A stretch of 64,000 bases of DNA from Centroberyx gerrardi (Eukaryota; Chordata; Actinopteri; Beryciformes; Berycidae). The stretch is taken from positions 3,384,867 to 3,448,866 of the forward strand of contig NC_136017.1 in the NCBI RefSeq assembly GCF_048128805.1. Direction: 5' to 3'. Positions 54,976-62,045 of this stretch are shown piece by piece. Position 1 is the first letter of the stretch, and the number at the start of each line of letters is the position of its first letter. The position numbers and the translations under genes were made by a program. The notes under the pieces were generated by a model, which saw only the letters and a program-made list of their open reading frames with translations, ran no database searches and was not told where the DNA came from.

Positions 54976-56403
54976 GCCTCATTTCTTTCAATTCTTCTCT
55001 GGTTTTTATCTCTATGGATGTCCTTTGCTCCTTGTGATGAACTTGTTTTGTTATAAGCTCTTTACAACTAAACTTGACCTCAACTGACTTAATAAACAAC
55101 CCAAACTGATCATAAAACTGCATGTAAAGCGTGTTTGGGGGATTTTTTGAAGGATACTCCTCTGTCGGAGGAAGGACAGCAGCATGGTTTCAGGGTCTGC
55201 ATCGCTCTCTGTCACCTGTGTGGACAAAGAAAGCAGATTCAGGATTAATTATGTTATTTTTCAGGCCTTTTGTGCAGGTTTACAGGTTATTAATGAGTTA
55301 TTAATGGAAAGTTCCTGTCTCACTGAAGTTTTCATTATATTAGAAAGTAAGCAGTCAGGAATGAAGAGGGTTTTGATGGGGTCTCCTCCATTAATAACTC
55401 CCTCAGCTAATTTTGCATGAATTAAGGGGTGAATTAATGTAAATTAATGAAAATGTAAGGTAGTTTTAAGGGATTAGTGGATTAGTGTTCGTGTTTCCAA
55501 GACTTCTCCACCTCCATGAGATGAAACTGTTCTTCCTCCCTGGGTTTGTTAATGTTTTTTTTTTGTTTTTTTTAAGGGATGAACAGTCTGGTTTCCACTC
55601 CAGTTAATGCAAAACCTATCTTTCAACTGGCTTCACATACACACACACACACACACACTTCCTCCCAATTTCCCTGCATCAATGTTATTTAATTTCAAAT
55701 CTAATTATTTTATTTAATTTCCATTGAGTTTTTTTAAAAGCGTCTTGGGAGTTTCTTCCACCAGCACAGTTTGAGTTTGAGTTTGAGTTTATAGTGACCT
55801 TATAATTTATTTATGGTGTTTTTTATTTCCTATCTCTAGAATATTCCTATGGGGACTTGGAGCTTTTCTCTGATATCAGTATCTTTCTATACGATTACTA
55901 TAGATTTTTTAACCAGAGTTATCAGTTTTATCAGTTATCAGTTTTTTATCATTACAACGTGCAAATAAACTAAACCGAAACGTAGTGACAACATTAGAAA
56001 TGTTAAAATTCACAAACTGACTTAGCCGTTAACTCTTTTTAATATAGGCTAAGAAACCGTTTTTTTGTTTTTTTTTACATTCTTGTAGCTAGTAAGCCTA
56101 TTGTAAATAAGACTGAATGACATTTATACCCGTTAAACCCGGCGTTTAGGATTCCTAATTTGAGACTAATTTGATTAATCTGATTAGAGATTTATTCCCT
56201 AAATCAATGTTTCTGGCTGAGGAGAGGATTTCCCCCACCTCCCAAACTCAAAGTTAATCAAAAAACTAACATTCACTAAAACTACAAGACACAAACGTAT
56301 TAGATTTATTAGACTTATTAAACGTTAATATTTTAAAAGCTAAACTTGCCTTTTTGCCGTTGACAAAGAAGCATAAAGTATCTCCTCCTTTAACTTCAGA
56401 CAT
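24812..56403 (-). CDS. aox1: Aldehyde oxidase, complete 35-exon gene
   Basis: Thirty-five exons, each found from splice sites and conservation, total 4,011 bp: 1,336 aa plus stop (human AOX1 1,338 aa, also 35 exons). Domain order is two 2Fe-2S clusters (about 1-170), FAD domain (about 225-535) and molybdopterin domain (about 580-1336). The cytosolic homodimer oxidises aldehydes and N-heterocycles with water and O2. AOX is preferred over xanthine dehydrogenase because the substrate pocket reads GGAFGGKV (Val809), where XDH has Glu. The catalytic Glu is E1268 (GIGEPVLF). GEP is XDH-like; mammalian AOX has GES. The start is [18 protein letters not shown], and the C-terminus is [16 protein letters not shown]. 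Teleost copies are named aox5/aox6 in zebrafish; which one this is cannot be told. All introns are GT-AG except intron 1 (GC-AG). Confidence 0.95.
24863..25749. repeat. aox intron 34, with a TATCGG-type dispersed repeat
   Basis: From about 25195 to 25625 this intron holds a copy of the repeat also seen at 8285-9125. Shared strings are GTTTCAGTGGAG and CCCATGATGCTCT, with a TATCGGCCTTCAATAAAACC end. A related fragment is at 33410-33480. No exon between 25749 and 24863. Confidence 0.6.
26763..27278. mobile_element. hAT-type MITE (GACTTGACTTG family), complete copy with perfect 8-bp TSD
   Basis: A 516-bp element starts CAGAGGTGGGGACTCGAGTC and ends GACTTGGTCACACCTCTG. ATGACAAC flanks both ends (26755-26762 and 27279-27286). 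CAGAGGTG ends plus an 8-bp duplication are hAT hallmarks (Tol2 begins the same way). There is no transposase. It lies in aox intron 33. Other copies are at 5620-6097, 50590-51055 and 52975-53290. Confidence 0.95.
27588..28105. repeat. Polypurine (plus) / polypyrimidine (aox sense) tract in intron 32
   Basis: About 500 bp of almost pure A/G on the plus strand (GAAAGAAAGAAA, GGAGGGAGGGA), so C/T in the sense of aox. It starts right at the exon 33 acceptor (CCTCCCTCAG|ATT). Long open frames through it are compositional artefacts. Confidence 0.9.
28419..28842. repeat. Dispersed repeat, CCCTTAATT family, copy 1
   Basis: CTACGAACCAGTAATCCCTT at the left end, with many CCCTTAA/TTAAGGGG strings inside. 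It matches 46475-46800 in direct orientation and 55265-55485 in inverse. The left end (CTACGAA) and the right end of the 46.5-kb copy (TTTCGTAGTG) are inverted to each other, so this is probably a small DNA transposon. It lies in aox intron 31. Confidence 0.7.
29041..29068. repeat. (CA)14 microsatellite at the aox exon 31 acceptor
   Basis: In the aox sense this is (TG)n directly followed by TCAG and exon 31, so the dinucleotide run occupies the place of the polypyrimidine tract. Confidence 0.95.
29070..29770. repeat. (TAC)n/(CTA)n trinucleotide arrays flanking a LINE-like tail
   Basis: Imperfect TACTAC/TGCTACTAC arrays lie at about 29070-29470 and 29600-29750. Between them is TGTAAAGCACTTTGAGTTGC...GGTGCTATAAAAATAAAG, a non-LTR retroelement 3' tail, so the array may have grown from its tail repeat. 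It lies in aox intron 30. Poly-Leu/Poly-Ser frames here are not genes. Confidence 0.8.
30990..31548. mobile_element. Small DNA element with ~75-bp terminal inverted repeats
   Basis: The left arm (about 31000-31078, GCCTGTAATGTAATAAAATC ... CCAATAACATAATAAAACCTTG) is inverted relative to the right arm (about 31468-31546, CAAGATTTTATTATGTTATTGG ... ATTTTATTACACAACAGGC). The interior is G/T-rich and has no transposase. It lies in aox intron 28. Target duplications were not determined. Confidence 0.75.
33410..33535. repeat. TATCGG repeat fragment followed by interstitial telomeric repeats
   Basis: GATGTATCGGCTTGCTGATA at about 33413 is followed by CCGATATTGGCC. Then comes an array of CCCTAA hexamers at 33488-33532 (about seven, one interrupted by AACACC). 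It is inside aox intron 25. Confidence 0.85.
34000..34960. other. aox intron 24, no exon seen
   Basis: A/T-rich, with two repeat-like strings (GGGCCCCCAAATCACAAAG and TTATCCAGAGCGACTTACA near 34607-34657). The latter is widespread in fish repeats. No conserved exon on either strand. Confidence 0.5.
36031..36232. mobile_element. Palindromic element with ~55-bp arms
   Basis: The left arm (36031-36085, CCGGCTGGAGAAAACTTATG then CCGATGGAACGAAGAAAATT) is the imperfect reverse complement of the right arm (about 36177-36232). About 90 bp lie between the arms. It is in aox intron 22 and has no coding capacity. Probably a MITE. Confidence 0.8.
36755..37440. repeat. 33-bp minisatellite in aox intron 21
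   Basis: Repeats of TCATCAATATTCAAGTC with variants, plus CGAGTCCAAGTCTGAG. The cleanest part (about 37165-37240) has an exact 33-bp period. Because 33 is a multiple of three, the array stays open over 100 codons in frames on both strands, giving spurious Ser/Lys- and Asp/Leu-rich frames. It ends about 30 bp from exon 21. Confidence 0.9.
37845..38170. repeat. Dispersed repeat, 'CTACAGCCACACCACAACAA' family, copy 1
   Basis: Matches 51700-52025 in inverted orientation over most of its length (for example ACTGTGTCACAGTAACC, TTATCACACTATTCACTTTT, CTCCATGATGGAG). A partial third copy is at 53825-54065, with traces at 52395-52640. It is in aox intron 19. Its ends are not defined well enough to classify. 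Confidence 0.75.
38860..40390. other. aox intron 17, with a ~20-bp tandem repeat
   Basis: At about 39365-39525, AAGTCAAGACAATGTGCAGT is repeated about eight times with variation. The rest is A/T-rich, and I see no exon or element with clear ends. Confidence 0.65.
40563..40602. repeat. (GAA)13 microsatellite at the aox exon 17 acceptor
   Basis: In the aox sense it is (TTC)13 ending in TTCAG|AAT, so the microsatellite is the polypyrimidine tract and also supplies most of the AG-free region before exon 17. Confidence 0.95.
42369..42735. mobile_element. 367-bp hAT-type MITE, copy 2, with perfect 8-bp TSD
   Basis: Same length and ends as the copy at 15646-16012 (TAGGGCTGAACGATTTTGAA ... TTGTTCAGCCCTA), with only scattered substitutions. 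TCCTGCAG flanks both sides (42361-42368 and 42736-42743). It lies in aox intron 15, about 100 bp from the donor of exon 15. Confidence 0.95.
43190..43775. repeat. Polypurine (plus) / polypyrimidine (aox sense) tract in intron 14
   Basis: About 580 bp of GGAAGGAA/GAAAGAAGG-type sequence between exons 14 and 15. Frames of 150-250 codons in its Leu/Ser/Phe-rich reading are compositional artefacts. Confidence 0.9.
44035..44375. mobile_element. Small DNA element with CACATGTG-rich inverted arms
   Basis: The left arm (CATGTGATTTCAAAGCAGCA, CTTTCTGGACACATGTTGGC) is the imperfect reverse complement of the right arm near 44300-44373 (CCAACATGCGTCCAAAAAGT, GCTTTGAATTCACATGTG). The middle has more TTCACATGTGAAA strings. 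It lies in aox intron 13. No coding capacity. Confidence 0.7.
45500..45735. repeat. Polypurine (plus) / polypyrimidine (aox sense) tract in intron 11
   Basis: About 230 bp of GGAAGGA/AGAAGAAG sequence between exons 11 and 12. Confidence 0.85.
46475..46800. repeat. Dispersed repeat, CCCTTAATT family, copy 2
   Basis: Left end CTACGAACCAGTAATCCCTT, right end GGGGTTTGGTTTCGTAG. The ends are inverted to each other over CTACGAA. It is in aox intron 10 and corresponds to 28419-28842. Confidence 0.7.
48085..49440. other. aox intron 8, no exon seen
   Basis: Mixed repeats. There is a moderately GC-rich segment at about 48180-48420 and a G-run at 48397-48412. Short direct repeats follow: 'ACAGGT(T)TAAAAAAAAAAAGGG' near 48839-48865, and again near 49068-49092 and 48958-49010. 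A string AATGCTGCACACAGCACCTTTAAA near 48583-48606 looks like the end of a small element. No coding exon supported. Confidence 0.5.
49720..50180. repeat. Polypurine (plus) / polypyrimidine (aox sense) tract in intron 7
   Basis: About 460 bp of GAAAAGAAAAG/GGAAAGAG sequence adjacent to the exon 7 donor. Phe/Leu/Ser-rich open frames here are artefacts. Confidence 0.88.
50590..51055. mobile_element. hAT-type MITE (GACTTGACTTG family), copy 3, 5'-truncated
   Basis: Core and right end match the complete copy at 26763-27278 (ends CTTGGTCACACCTCTG). The left CAGAGGTG end is missing. It is in aox intron 6. Confidence 0.85.
51700..52640. repeat. Dispersed repeat block in aox intron 4
   Basis: About 51700-52025 is an inverted copy of 37845-38170. 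Next comes GCTAGC/GTTAGCTAG-rich sequence (about 52020-52290). Then there is a further fragment (about 52395-52640) sharing GAGCTGAGGACCTCCAACATGG with 53825-54065. No exon. Confidence 0.7.
52975..53290. mobile_element. hAT-type MITE (GACTTGACTTG family), copy 4, truncated at both ends
   Basis: The internal core (GAGATTTGTTCCAGCAGACG, GTATGGAATGATTGAATTTA) is present, but neither CAGAGGTG end is. It abuts exon 4 of aox: its remnant ends about 30 bp from the exon 4 donor. Confidence 0.8.
54940..54972. repeat. (CA)n microsatellite in aox intron 2
   Basis: About 16-19 CA units starting after GCTA at 54930. A second, shorter (CA)n is near 55638-55658. Confidence 0.9.
55265..55485. repeat. Dispersed repeat, CCCTTAATT family, inverted copy 3
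   Basis: Reverse-complement match to the left part of 28419-28842 (for example TTATTAATGGAAAGTTCCTG and GGAGACCCCATCAAAACC read in reverse). In aox intron 1. Confidence 0.7.
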
Positions 56404-56530
56404 TTCTCCGTTTTTCACAGGGAAGACTTCAACACTAGTGTCAAGTCAGCCAGAATAAACAACACCTCTTCCGGTATCTGGTTTCCAAAATAAAAGCCCG
56501 GATCGAAATCTCAGAGACGTACAGAATTTT
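56404..56530 (-). promoter_or_regulatory. aox1: aox proximal promoter and 5' UTR (tentative)
   Basis: Upstream of the aox ATG on the minus strand is a GGCTTTTATTTTGG string (56484-56497), a TATA-like or MEF2-like sequence about 85 bp before the ATG. Then come ACCGGAAGAGG (ETS-like) and the 5' UTR. The region is not CpG-rich, unlike that of bzw1. Start-site position is inferred. Confidence 0.4.
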
Positions 56531-57976
56531 TTTTTTTTATTAGTCTTCAAATATACAACAAATTGGCAATGACAGTTCTTTATATATCACCAGAGTAAGC
56601 TGAGTACAGTACATATGTGTCAAAGACAATAATCAAAAGGAAATAGAGAAAACAAAAACAAAACAAAGAGAAAAATAGTAAATTAAAGGGAAAAAAAAAA
56701 AAAAGAACAATGTATACATTCCAGGGATTAAATTACTTTATACTGTGCAAATACAAAGTGTAATTTTTGGGCATTCATGCTTTTCATACATTTTAGAGAT
56801 TTGGAAAATGTTACTAATTCCTTTTTAAAGGCTGTTAAACAGGGTTGTGTTTTGCAATATTTACATTTGTGTATGAAATATTTTGCCAAAATAATTAAAT
56901 TATTCATTAAAAATTATATATTTCTATCTTCTATAAACATTCCAAATTTGACATTTTCTAGTAGAAATGGTGGTAGAACATCAATGCTAGATTTAATCCA
57001 TAAATTCAAATTAGACGTACAGAAATTGATAGGGAGATTTTCAAAACAAAATTTTCAGATTCAGTTACGTAATTTCCTGCAATAATAATAAAATTATAAT
57101 AAGGAATAATAACAATAAAAAATAATAAAATATAGTACAGATCTTCCTTTTCCTCAACTCGACAAACTTTGCAGAAGGAAAACCCTTTACTTTAAAACTT
57201 TAAACAAAGCCAAAGGTGACGAAATGTTATGCTTTTATTTTGAAGGCAACATCACTTAATTTCCTGTCTAATTCTACCTAATCTTCTCTGACTTGATGCG
57301 GCTGAGTTTTCTGTTTTTTCGGCATTAGTAACCGCCCACTTTGTCCTTATGTGCTCTCGAAAAATTTGGTTCCAAAATGAAATATCTGTTATTTAAGGAC
57401 TCCCATATCAAATTAAACAAATCTTGACGCCTTTTAAAGGACAGGATGTAGCTTAGCTGACAAAATGATAATGTTCCTAATGAAAAAAAACAACACTAAA
57501 ATATATGAATAATATTCCTATAGAGACTATAAGGCTAAAAAAGGCTATAAGACTACATTTTGCTGTGATATTTGAATACTGTATTGAATGATGATCTTGA
57601 AGAAATGAAAATGCGTGCATGACTTGTCAGATCCTTGTCTCTGCTTTCCTTCAGACCCGCCTGCTGTTCACCTGCATGTTGGATCTTAATGATTAACTTG
57701 AACTCTGCTCAGCTGGAAAAGACTGAGACCAAACTGTTATGAAACACTATGAACCGTCCAGTCTGCTGCTCTGTCACCGAACTCCCACACGACTGGATGA
57801 AACATTGTTGTTGTGTGTCTGGGTTATGAGTTTACCATACTGGAGCCACATTTCTTTCTTTCTTTCTTTATCTATGAAATGCAGACTAACTGTACTGCAG
57901 AGTCAAACTCTTCAGTTACATGGAGAGTAACAAACAAACAAGCAAACAAACAAGCAAACAGCAAACAAATAAGTAA

Positions 57977-58012
<36 letters not shown>

Positions 58013-58640
58013 ATAGAGAGGTAGGCAGATAGATAGATGCTTAATATTTATGTTTATAGCCTGATTTTTAATCTTTTACATTGCTGTGCTCCATAAACCA
58101 ATACGATTTTTAGTTATTAATGTGTGTGTCCAAGCAAGTGTAATTAACACCAACGAAATTGTACTGGTTTATAGAACACAGCAATATAAAAGATTAAAAA
58201 GCATAAAAACAGAAACAAAACACATGTGATGATGTAATCTTCATCTTTGCACAATGTGGAAAAAATGTAATGACATCAAAGAAACAGCAGATGGTGATAA
58301 AAGCTCATCTGAATGCTGAGATCTACAGGTTCAGAAGCAAAGTATCAGGCATGTTTATTAGGCTTGTTATTATTTTTACCTCCACCAACAGAGCTGGACC
58401 TGTCTGACTGACTGACTGACTGTCTGTCTGACTGACTGTCTGTCTGTCTGTCTGACTGTCTGTCTGCCTGACTGTCTGTCTGTCTGTCTGACTGACTGAC
58501 TGACTGTCTGTCTGACTGACTGACTGTCTGTCTGTCTGACTGACTGACTGACTGTCTGCCTGCCTGCCTGCCCGGCCAATTAAATTACATTTAATTCAAT
58601 TCAATTAGGCATTATTAGCATGACCGTATACAGTACCTAA
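56531..58640. other. Intergenic region upstream of aox
   Basis: A/T-rich, with poly-T/poly-A runs. A 102-aa open frame on the plus strand at 56777 is Lys/Phe/Asn-rich and has no recognisable family. There is a (GATA)n microsatellite at about 57978-58010 and a TGAC/TGTC tetranucleotide array at about 58404-58570. No supported gene. Confidence 0.5.
58404..58570. repeat. (TGAC/TGTC)n tetranucleotide array
   Basis: About 40 tetranucleotide units alternating TGAC and TGTC, ending with three TGCC. The Gln/Ser/Arg-rich open frame on the minus strand is an artefact. Confidence 0.92.
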
Positions 58641-59444
58641 TAGAAATAATTGATTGGTTGAGTTAAACCTCAGTGGGCGGAGCCAAAGAACCACAGTCAC
58701 CGGTGACTTGGTTGTTAGATTAATTGAATTTTCAGACCCACCTGGTGACTTTATCTCTCAAAAAGCAACTAGCGACAAATGTAGCTTCTTTTTTGGACAA
58801 TGGGGAACAATGTTGATGTGTTGACTCTCAAAGCATTTGGTGCGCTGCTTACTTGTCGAAGTCTGATGATCGCAGTGCTTCTACTACAGAAGCTACTACT
58901 ACTACTGTAGTTAATATATTCGAAGGCAAATCAGTGTACGACATCATCTGATGACTTATAGCAACCTTTGGAGCAGCCAACAGCTAGTTTCCTCAGAAGA
59001 GACTCGGCAACACTGGAGAGAACCACAGCTGTTCAGAGCAGTTAGCTAACTGGCAAATCTGGCAAAGAAGGAACTCTGGTCAAAATATAAATGAAAATAT
59101 ACGTAAATGGCAATGACTACTTTAATCAGTTATGATTTTGGAAGGTCAGCAGCTAACTAACTAGTTTATCAAGATAGCTAAAAGTTAGTATGGCTAGTTT
59201 GAACTTGTAAGTTCAACTAGGCTAACTAGCTAACCTAGCTAGACCTAGCTAACCTGGCTAACCTGGCTAAATTGCATTTTTTTTCAGTTAGCAGCAGAGC
59301 GCTAGGCTTCATAATATTAGCTTCCTCCTCTCTTACCTCGTCTTTTTCTCTGGGCTTCAGTCTAATGTTACTTAGCCAGAAAAGCTGTGGTTCTTTGGCT
59401 CCGCCCACTGAGATTTAACTCAACCAATGAGATTATTTCTGCCT
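58641..59444. mobile_element. DNA element with ~60-bp terminal inverted repeats, copy 1
   Basis: Left end AGAAATAATTGATTGGTTGA, then AACCTCAGTGGGCGGAGCC and AAAGAACCACAG. The right end is its reverse complement (CTGTGGTTCTTTGG, CTCCGCCCACTGAG, CAATGAGATTATTTCTGCCT). Internal sequence near the right end matches, inverted, the left interior of copy 2 (AGCAGAGCGCTAGGCTTCAT). No transposase frame. Confidence 0.8.
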
Positions 59445-59852
59445 CGAGAGCAGCTCTGCCCCTGAGAATTGTTTGTAGAACTAAAACTGTTTGCATAAAT
59501 AAAACTCCATTTTGCAGTTTGGTTCCCACCGGTGCCACCCATGCAAAAAACTATGTGCTCATTATACTGTAAGGGATAAACTGTGGATAACAGTTTCCCC
59601 CACATGGCACGTGTTACATCACACATTTTAAGATGTAAGCACAGAGTTTTTGAGTGTGTGTGTAAGAGAGAAAGAAAGAGAGAGAGAGAGAGAGTGTGTT
59701 GCTTGCACACACAGGGGCGATGCAGGTCAGTGTTGTAGAGCGAAGAGTAAATGACTGCAGGGAAGGGAAGCAGAAATAGAGAGATAAAGTGCACGTTAAC
59801 GCTGTCCTCCATCTGATCTTGGGAGCCCGCCTTTATCCGGGTTGCACTTACT

Positions 59853-60021
59853 GTCCGGTCGGGGGGCCGAGCGAGCGCAGAACCAGTCGATATGTTTAAC
59901 CTCGGTCCCTGTCGGGGGGTCTGCAGAGGCAGCGAGGCCATCGACAATCACAGCGCCGGTCTGCTGCCCCCCCGCAGAGCGCCAGGTCAACCGGCTGCAG
60001 GCCCACACTCACAACATGACT
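59853..60021 (-). other. Candidate orphan exon
   Basis: On the minus strand a good acceptor (CTCTCTCCTCTCCACAG) and a good donor (CGGACA|GTAAGTGC) bracket about 168 bp. The composition is clearly more GC- and CpG-rich than its surroundings. Two frames are open, one containing TGAVIVDGLAASADPPTG. I recognise no family. It could be a relic exon, a non-coding transcript, or chance splice signals in a CpG patch. Confidence 0.3.
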
Positions 60022-60190
60022 GTGGAGAGGAGAGAGGGATGATGGGATGGGACTGAACAGCATTAAAACCCAGGACACAATATGATAATAAAATGAGCTA
60101 CTTTACACGTGCTTTACAAAAGTAAATCAATAAACGGCAGATTGGAGGATTAGTTAATACAAACATTTCTTGGAGACAAAGCTGTTTTGG

Positions 60191-60661
60191 AGGCAGAAAT
60201 AATCTGATTGGTTGAGTTAAACCTCAGTGGGCGGAGCCAAAGAACCACAGCTTTTCTGGCTAAGTAACATTAGAGTGAAGCTCAGTGAAAAAGACAAGAG
60301 GTAAGAGAGGAGGAAGCTAATATTATGAAGCCTAGTGCTCTGCTGCTAACTGAAAAAATACAATCTATCATACTAAGTTATCTAGGTTAGCTAGTTAGCT
60401 AGCTGACCTTCAAGTTCAAACTAGCCACACTAGCCTATAGCTAGCTAGGTAAGCTAGTTAGCTAGCTGCTGACCTTCAACATCATGATGCCATGGTCATG
60501 AATAGTAAATGAAAAAAGGAAGTCACTGACATTTGTATTTTTATTTATATTTTGACCAGAGTTTTTTATTTTGCCATTTAGCTAACTTGCGCTGAGAAAA
60601 GCTGTGGTTCTTTGGCTCCGCCCACTGAGGTTTAACTCAACCAATGAGATTATTTCTGCCT
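60191..60661. mobile_element. DNA element with ~60-bp terminal inverted repeats, copy 2
   Basis: Left end AGGCAGAAATAATCTGATTG, then TTAAACCTCAGTGGGCGG; the right end (CTGTGGTTCTTTGG ... GAGATTATTTCTGCCT) is inverted. It is about 470 bp, shorter than copy 1 but with the same arms. It sits 0.75 kb from copy 1 in the opposite orientation. Confidence 0.82.
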
Positions 60662-60669
60662 CTGAGAAA

Positions 60670-61538
60670 TGTTTGTTGAACTAAAACTCCAATCTATGAA
60701 TAAAAGCAAATAAGTTACTATTAAGATTCTGATTTTTTTTTCTGAAACAGTGAATATTATCACATGACCCTGAAATGTTCCATTTTCTGTCATTTGACAT
60801 CAGTAAAATTCTGAAATAATCACACAAAGTGTTGGAATCAGTAAAAGAAATACTCATAGAACCTCAAATAGGAAAAGATATATATATATATACATAAAAA
60901 AAAGACATAAAATCAATAGTAAAACCAAATCAGGACTTCAATTGGGACTTACTACACATTTTACAGAACATTATTTTATAAAACATTATTACTGGGTCTT
61001 TTATTTAGTGTTGAAGTGTAACTTTAAATATTTATAGCCTACTTGACATAAACGTATTGATGCAATATTTTCAGGGTAAATTATGGCTATAATATACTGT
61101 CTCACTGTTCCCAGCTGCCACCAATGACATTATATATGTGAGCATAAAAAAGCAGAGGCTAATATACTCCTGCTAGTATTATCTATACATTATACTGATA
61201 TATATACAATATCCTGCTCTGAAAATATCTAATTAAAGTCTGTGTGTTTAATGTCTATGAATATTTCAAATGTAAGGGTCTTTCTAGTAATATTAACCAA
61301 AATGTTAAAAACCTTTTTTTGGTATCCATTTTTTATCAATTTATATTAATATTCTGGATATTCAACATATCCAGCATACACACAACACATGAATACACTA
61401 TATTAAGTGTAGAATACACACATATAAAACACACACACTCAAAGTCAAACATGTATTGGCACTGGGAAGTGTGTGAATGTGTGTGTTTTGAATGCAAATT
61501 ATGAATTCTGTGTGTGTTTGTCTGTCAAAGCCTGTCAA

Positions 61539-61603
<65 letters not shown>

Positions 61604-61629
61604 GTTTTCAATTCAAATTCTTGTTGTCA

Positions 61630-61672
<43 letters not shown>

Positions 61673-61790
61673 TGCGTGCGTGTGTGTGAAAGAGAGGGTG
61701 TGTTTTGAATTCAAATTCTGAATTCTGCGTGTGTGAGAAGCACATGGTGTGTGTGTGTCTATCTGCTTGTGTGTGTGTGTGTGTGTGTGT
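60670..61790. other. Intergenic, A/T-rich, with TG and AG microsatellites
   Basis: No exon seen. Compound (TG)n(AG)n tracts occupy about 61541-61601 and 61631-61700, followed by (GT)n at about 61769-61793. These border the CpG-type promoter at 61.8 kb. Confidence 0.6.
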
Positions 61791-61797
61791 GTGGCTG

Positions 61798-61805
61798 TGA
61801 CGTCA
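61798..61805 (+). promoter_or_regulatory. Consensus cAMP response element
   Basis: A full palindromic TGACGTCA followed by CCGCCC, at the left edge of a CpG-rich block and 240 bp before a strong splice donor. It is of the type bound by CREB/ATF near transcription start sites. Confidence 0.7.
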
Positions 61806-62045
61806 CCGCCCATGGCAGCGATCTGGCTGTGAGGAGGAGGAGGAGGAGGAGGAGACCGATCCAGCAGCGAGTTGCAGCTGCACGGGCCTTTTTTGTGTGT
61901 GGAAAGAAAAATAAAACAAAAACATCGTTACCCGAAAAGAAAAGAAAAGAGAGAAGAGGAAAAGCTCCCCAGGAATTACCGGTCCCGGCTGTCAGACTTC
62001 ACCCTCCCCGGCTTCCCGACCGCTTTAACCGGGGAAACCACCGAG
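61800..62045 (+). other. Probable promoter and 5' non-coding first exon of a gene leaving the window
   Basis: A CpG-rich block contains a CRE, GGAGGAGGAGG, and then a pyrimidine/GC-rich stretch ending AAACCACCGAG|GTAAGGTCC. That is a near-ideal donor after 62045. The CpG-rich character continues to about 62300 and then drops to A/T-rich intron-like sequence. No long coding frame reaches the donor with a convincing start, so the exon is probably 5' UTR. The gene cannot be named from this sequence. In human, the AOX1 side away from BZW1 carries SGO2, KCTD18 and SPATS2L, which are the first candidates to test. Confidence 0.55.

Larger units (their letters stand above)
50198..56403 (-). other. 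aox1: aox exons 1-7: N-terminal iron-sulfur region
   Basis: Exons: 56403-56350, 55215-55158, 54355-54259, 53424-53316, 51623-51497, 51284-51223 and 50275-50198. Plant-ferredoxin-type cluster ligands are C47, C52 and C55 (GCGGGGCGAC, exon 3) and C77 (NAC, exon 4). Second-cluster ligands are C117 and C120 (QCGFCTPG, exon 5) and C152 and C154 (LCRCTGYRP, exon 6). All eight cysteines are present at a constant +3 offset from human AOX1. Exon 7 ([14 protein letters not shown]...) is the variable linker. Exon 2 ends one base into codon 38 (A|TG), and exon 3 ends two bases into codon 70. Confidence 0.94.

Noticed and set aside
24812..56403. Annotation as xanthine dehydrogenase
   Set aside because: The XDH-specific Glu after GGGFGGK is Val here (GGAFGGKV), and the gene is linked to bzw1 as AOX1 is in human. 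Some XDH-like residues ([11 protein letters not shown]) are noted but do not outweigh these.
56777..57085. 102-codon plus-strand frame upstream of aox
   Set aside because: A/T-rich composition with no recognisable domain, no CpG promoter and no splice context.
58376..58579. Gln/Ser/Arg-rich frame on the minus strand
   Set aside because: It is the translation of the TGAC/TGTC tetranucleotide array.
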